The notes under the pieces are model-generated. The model saw only the letters and a program-made list of their open reading frames with translations. It had not been told where the DNA came from and did not search any database. Shown in pieces: positions 43,915 through 47,111 of a DNA stretch of 47,111 nucleotides; the stretch's first letter is position 1, and the number at the start of each line of letters is the position of its first letter. The DNA lies in contig JAEUIC010000030.1 in assembly GCA_016795285.1 (NCBI GenBank), positions 1 through 47,111 of the forward strand, written 5' to 3'. Source of the DNA: Planctomycetota bacterium. Lineage in GTDB: Bacteria; Planctomycetota; B15-G4; SIAN01. The position numbers were made by a program, and so were the translations under genes.

Positions 43915-45116
43915 TCGTCGTCGACGCTTCCGGGATGCCCGACTTCGCGAGCGGCGCGCGGACGCGCCTGCGCGGCTGGCTCGCGCAGTGGCCGCAGCTC
44001 GCTGACGCCGCGACGCCGCGCCCGCCGCTCGGGCTCCTGATCGCGCGCGGCAGCACGCTGCTGCACGGCCTCGAGCTGCGCGGCATCGAGGTGGAGGAGG
44101 TGGCACCGGCCGGTGGGCCGTGGCAGCGCTCGCTCGCGCGACTTCGCGGGGGGGCAGCACCGAGCGGCCTCGCGGCGCGCGCGCGCCTCTGGCAGTCGGA
44201 GACGGTGCCGCCGTGCGGGCCGCGCGGCGTGCCGGCGCTGGTGACCATCCACGATGCGCGTTGGGCCGAGCCGCGCGCCGCCACCAACGCCTCGCTCTTG
44301 CGCTGGCTGCCGCGCTACCTCGCCGCGCGCCATTGGATCCCGCGCCAAGCGCGCCAGTGGGCGGGCGTCGTCACGGTGTCGCCCGCCGCCGCGCGTCGCT
44401 TGGCGCACGTGCTGGCGCTGCCCGACTCGCGCGTCCACTGCATCGGCAACGCGACGGTCGCGACGCCGACGCCGCTGCCGCGCGCCGCCGCGCTCGAGCT
44501 GCTGGAGCGCCACGGCGTGGCGAGCGGCAGCTACTTCGTCGCGCTCGGCCACCTCGAGCCGAGGAAGGGGCTCGAGCTCGCGCTCGAAGCGCTGGCGCTC
44601 GCGGCGGCGCGGTGCGGGACAACGGAGCGATCGGGCGCGCTGCCGTTGCCAGAACTGCCGCCGCTGCTGGTGGTGGGGGGCGGCGATCTCGCCGGCTGGC
44701 AGGCGCGCGCGGCGGCGCTGCAGCTGCGTGATCGCGTCCGCTTCGTCGGCCGCCTCGCCGACGACGAAGTGGCGACGCTGCTGCAGCACGCGCGCGCGCT
44801 CCTCTTCCCGTCGCGCTACGAAGGGTTCGGCCTGCCGCTCTACGAGGCGTTCGCGCTCGGCTGTCCGGTCGTCGCGCGGCCGCTCGACTGCTTCGAATCG
44901 CTGCGATGCGACGCGCCGTCCGCCACGTCGGCCGCCACGCTGATCCGGCCCGAGCCGACCGCCGCCGCGTGGGCCGCCGCGCTCACGGAGTTGGCGAGCC
45001 GCCCGCCGCCCGTGCTGCCGCGCGCGCCGCTCGAACTTGGCGAGCGCTTCACGTGGCGCGACACCGCGGCTGGTTTGGCGGCGCTCTGGACGCGCACGCT
45101 CGCGGCCCGCGAGTGA
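43905..45116 (+). CDS. GT4-family glycosyltransferase 3
   Basis: About 403 residues, GT-B fold. It opens with VRVIVVDASGMPDFASGART, has a central LVTIHDARWAEPRAATNASL and a WAGVVTVSPAAARRLAHVLA block, and the C-terminal domain carries YFVALGHLEPRKGLELALEA and the donor motif EGFGLPLYE (about 306-314), then AFALGCPVVARPLDCFESLR. The start is either GTG 43905 (10-nt overlap with gene 2) or GTG 43911 (GTGA overlap); 43905 is shown because the residues resemble the start of enzyme 2, although the GTGA form matches other overlaps in this window. It works in the same glycan pathway as its neighbours. The 85 bp after it hold only a promoter candidate. Confidence 0.88.
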
Positions 45117-45160
45117 CGCTCCGTCGCGACCGCTCACCGCGCAGTCGCACGCGCCGCTCC

Positions 45161-45166
45161 TACAAT
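45161..45166 (+). promoter_or_regulatory. Candidate -10 element (TACAAT) for the DUF4011 gene
   Basis: TACAAT is the best -10 match in this gap. It lies 35 nt before ATG 45202, giving a leader of about 28 nt with a weak GAAGG ribosome site (45188-45192). Confidence 0.4.
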
Positions 45167-45201
45167 CGCCCGCCCGTCGATTCCCGTGAAGGCGCCTGCG
45201 C

Positions 45202-47111
45202 ATGCTCGACTCCGCCGAGAACCTGGTGCGACTGCTCCATGCACGCCTCGCGCCGACGGCGACGTTGCGACTCGCGCTGCGGCTGCTGGCCGCGCGCCGG
45301 CGCGAGCTCGCGACGCCGCCGGTGCCGCTCGCGTCGCGGGCGCACCTCGACTTGCAGGATGCGGAGGCGGCCGCCGATCTCGCGCGCGCGGAGCAGGCGG
45401 AAGGGGGCGGGGCGTGGCTCGCCGAGGTGGTGGCGGAGCTCGGCTCGCTCGAGTTGGCGCCCGAGCGGTTCGACGACGGCGCCTTCGCGGCGATGCAACG
45501 CAGCGTCGCCGATCAACTGCGCGGCAGCGTCGAGGACGCCGAGTTCGAGGCGCAGTGGCGGCGGCTCGCGCCGGCGGAGGCGGCGGTCGATGCGAGCGCG
45601 GTGGGCGGTGACGCAGCGCCGGCCGCGGCGGGCGCGACCGCGGCGGTCGCGAGCGGCACGCCGATCGTCGATCTCGTCGTCCGCCATGCGACGCGCCTCT
45701 CCTTCGTCGCCGAGCGCAACGGCGTGCCGCTCGTCGAAGCGGTGGTGGTGACGAATCGCGGCGCGGCGCCGCTCGAGGGGGCGGAGCTGCGCCTGCAGGT
45801 GGGCCCCGATTTCGGGCCGCCCGCCCGCTTCGCGCTGCCGCGCCTCGAGCCGGGCGTCCCCTTCACGCTCGCCACGCCCGACGTCGCGCTCGATCGCGCG
45901 CGCCTCGCCGTGCTGACCGAACGCGCGAGCGGCGCGCTCCACGTCGAGCTGCGCAGCGGCCTCGCGATCCTCGCGCGGCAGCGCTTGGCCGTCGAGCTGC
46001 TGGCGTGGAACGAATGGACGCGCTCGCTCGCCGACGAGCTGCTGGCCGCCTTCGTGCTGCCGAACGACCCCGCCGTCGCCGAGCTGCTGGCCGCCGCGCG
46101 CGATCGGCTGCGGGCCGCGACCGGCGACGCCGCGTTCACCGGCTACCACGGCGGCAGTCGCGAGCGGGTCGACGCGGTCGTGCGCGCGCTCGCCGAGACG
46201 CTGCCGGCGCAACAGCTCACCTACCACGCGCTGCCGGCCAGCTTCGAGAAGGAGGGGCAGAAGCTGCGCCTCCCGCAGCAGCTGCTGGCCCATCGGATGG
46301 GCAACTGCATCGAGCTCTCGCTGCTGCTCGCCGCGCTCTTCGAGCAGGCGGGGCTGCACGCGCTGCTGCTGCTGGTGGAAGGGCACGCGATCGTCGGCGC
46401 GTGGCGGATCGCCGATCAGTTCCCGTGCGTGACCGTCGACCACCTCGCCACCGTGAAGAAGCTCACCGAGGTCGGCGACCTGCTCTGGCTCGACGCGACG
46501 GTGCTGGTCGGCGGCGGCGACTTCGCGGCGGCGGTGGCGGCGGCGCGAAAGCTCCTCGAGGACGGCGCGCGCTTCCAGAAGGTGGTCGACGTGAAGGCGG
46601 CGCGCGGCGCCGGGATCGTGCCGCTGCCGACGCCGGGCAGCGTGCCGCTCGGCGTGGAGGCGGCGAGCGCGGGCGCAGGCAGCGCGACGGCGAACGGCGC
46701 AGCGGGCAGCGCAGCGAGCGGCGCAGCGGGCAGCGCGCAAAGTGCGGATCCGACCGCCGTTTTCTCCCCGCCACCGCAGTTGCGCGATCGGCTGACGCAG
46801 TGGAAGCAGCAGCTGCTCGACCTGTCGCTGCGCAATCGGCTGATCCACTGGCGCGACAGCAAGCGCTGCGTCGTGCTCGAGGCGGGCTCGCTCGCCGCGA
46901 TCGAGGATCACCTCGCCGATGGCGGCAGCTTCGACTTCGCCGGCAAGAGCGTGCTCTCGGCCGGCGATCCGCGCGCCGCCGAGCTCGCCGCCGCGCGCGG
47001 TGCCGCCGCCGTCATCGCCGCCGAGCAGCACGACTTGCTGGCGCAGGGCGCGCTGCTCACCCGCCATCCGCACGACGAGCTGCAGGAGCGGTTGCTGACG
47101 CTCTTCCGCGA
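45202..47111 (+). CDS. DUF4011-type helicase protein with N-terminal transglutaminase-like domain (3' end outside window)
   Basis: The frame is open from ATG 45202 to the end of the window (636 residues). The first 150 residues are helical. A beta-rich domain at about 150-270 contains VPLVEAVVVTNRGAAPLEGA. A transglutaminase/papain-like domain shows Cys369 (RMGNCIELSLLLAALFEQAG), His395 (LVEGHAIVGAW) and Asp431 (LLWLDAT) in triad order. A Gly/Ala/Ser linker (about 490-525) is partly encoded by a type C genomic repeat. Then QLRDRLTQWKQQLLDLSLRN, followed by RLIHWRD, marks the DUF4011 start, normally followed by a superfamily-1 helicase, a nuclease-like domain and DUF3320. Fusions of that layout have been reported as phage-defence proteins (Hhe-type), so a defence role is inferred. 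The helicase itself is not visible. Confidence 0.75.
   Translation, partial: MLDSAENLVRLLHARLAPTATLRLALRLLAARRRELATPPVPLASRAHLDLQDAEAAADLARAEQAEGGGAWLAEVVAELGSLELAPERFDDGAFAAMQRSVADQLRGSVEDAEFEAQWRRLAPAEAAVDASAVGGDAAPAAAGATAAVASGTPIVDLVVRHATRLSFVAERNGVPLVEAVVVTNRGAAPLEGAELRLQVGPDFGPPARFALPRLEPGVPFTLATPDVALDRARLAVLTERASGALHVELRSGLAILARQRLAVELLAWNEWTRSLADELLAAFVLPNDPAVAELLAAARDRLRAATGDAAFTGYHGGSRERVDAVVRALAETLPAQQLTYHALPASFEKEGQKLRLPQQLLAHRMGNCIELSLLLAALFEQAGLHALLLLVEGHAIVGAWRIADQFPCVTVDHLATVKKLTEVGDLLWLDATVLVGGGDFAAAVAAARKLLEDGARFQKVVDVKAARGAGIVPLPTPGSVPLGVEAASAGAGSATANGAAGSAASGAAGSAQSADPTAVFSPPPQLRDRLTQWKQQLLDLSLRNRLIHWRDSKRCVVLEAGSLAAIEDHLADGGSFDFAGKSVLSAGDPRAAELAAARGAAAVIAAEQHDLLAQGALLTRHPHDELQERLLTLFR
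46741..46775 (-). repeat. Type C modular repeat inside the DUF4011 gene (R5)
   Basis: These 35 bp are identical to 25376-25410, about 21 kb away. Here they are read as coding sequence for ADPTAVFSPPP in the linker between the transglutaminase-like and DUF4011 regions. The preceding 60 bp are also repetitive (Gly-Ala-Ala-Gly-Ser-type codons). Confidence 0.85.

Noticed and set aside
46681..46740. Phase-variable tract in the DUF4011 gene
   Set aside because: The repeated codons are imperfect and encode a Gly/Ala/Ser linker. The irregular period makes slippage control unlikely.

Overview
This is a very GC-rich (roughly 70% or more) Gram-negative chromosomal segment. Planctomycetota is my best guess. 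The C-terminal region of the di-heme peroxidase resembles extracellular domains I associate with that phylum, and the mix of outer-membrane barrels, tripartite efflux, FIST and FHA proteins and an MFS-fused spermidine-synthase-like protein fits, but no rRNA or other marker is present to prove it. High GC makes nearly every gene cast long open shadows in other frames; those are omitted.

Layout. 1-7.0 kb: the end of a carboxypeptidase-regulatory-like protein, then an RND efflux locus (adaptor, a frameshifted outer-membrane barrel, and a 1042-aa pump). 7.1-11.8 kb: a SASA esterase fused to a CIA30 domain, a secreted PF00756-type esterase, and a di-heme cytochrome c peroxidase. 12.0-16.7 kb: a nitric-oxide defence locus with NorR facing ric/ytfE and a quinol NO reductase across a sigma-54-type promoter. 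16.9-22.0 kb: a FIST sensor, an MFS/spermidine-synthase fusion, and an outer-membrane barrel cut from its signal peptide by an in-frame TGA. 22.0-25.2 kb: an NRDE protein overlapping an FHA-TM-CAP protein. 25.7-31.0 kb: a MacAB/TolC-type four-gene operon on the minus strand. 31.2-33.8 kb: an M1 aminopeptidase with HEAT repeats. 34.0-38.6 kb: a zinc-uptake locus (His/Cys-rich exported protein, outer-membrane barrel, znuA, znuC, znuB). 38.8-40.0 kb: an Hpt protein and thymidylate kinase. 40.0-45.1 kb: a flippase and three GT4 glycosyltransferases (surface polysaccharide). 45.2 kb to the end: the N-terminal part of a DUF4011-type helicase with a transglutaminase-like domain, related to proteins reported in phage defence.

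The most unusual content is non-coding. A family of short modular repeats shares the core GGTGGCGGGG and carries three alternative tails. At least 17 copies occur in five places, mostly as inverted pairs at gene ends, and one 35-bp copy lies inside the linker of the DUF4011 gene. Independently, three back-to-back hairpins follow the macB stop codon, and two of them look like covarying copies of one element with bulges in the same places. Several genes also have a TANNNT hexamer 7-11 nt before the start codon, which suggests leaderless or near-leaderless transcripts, while genes with Shine-Dalgarno sequences lack that arrangement.
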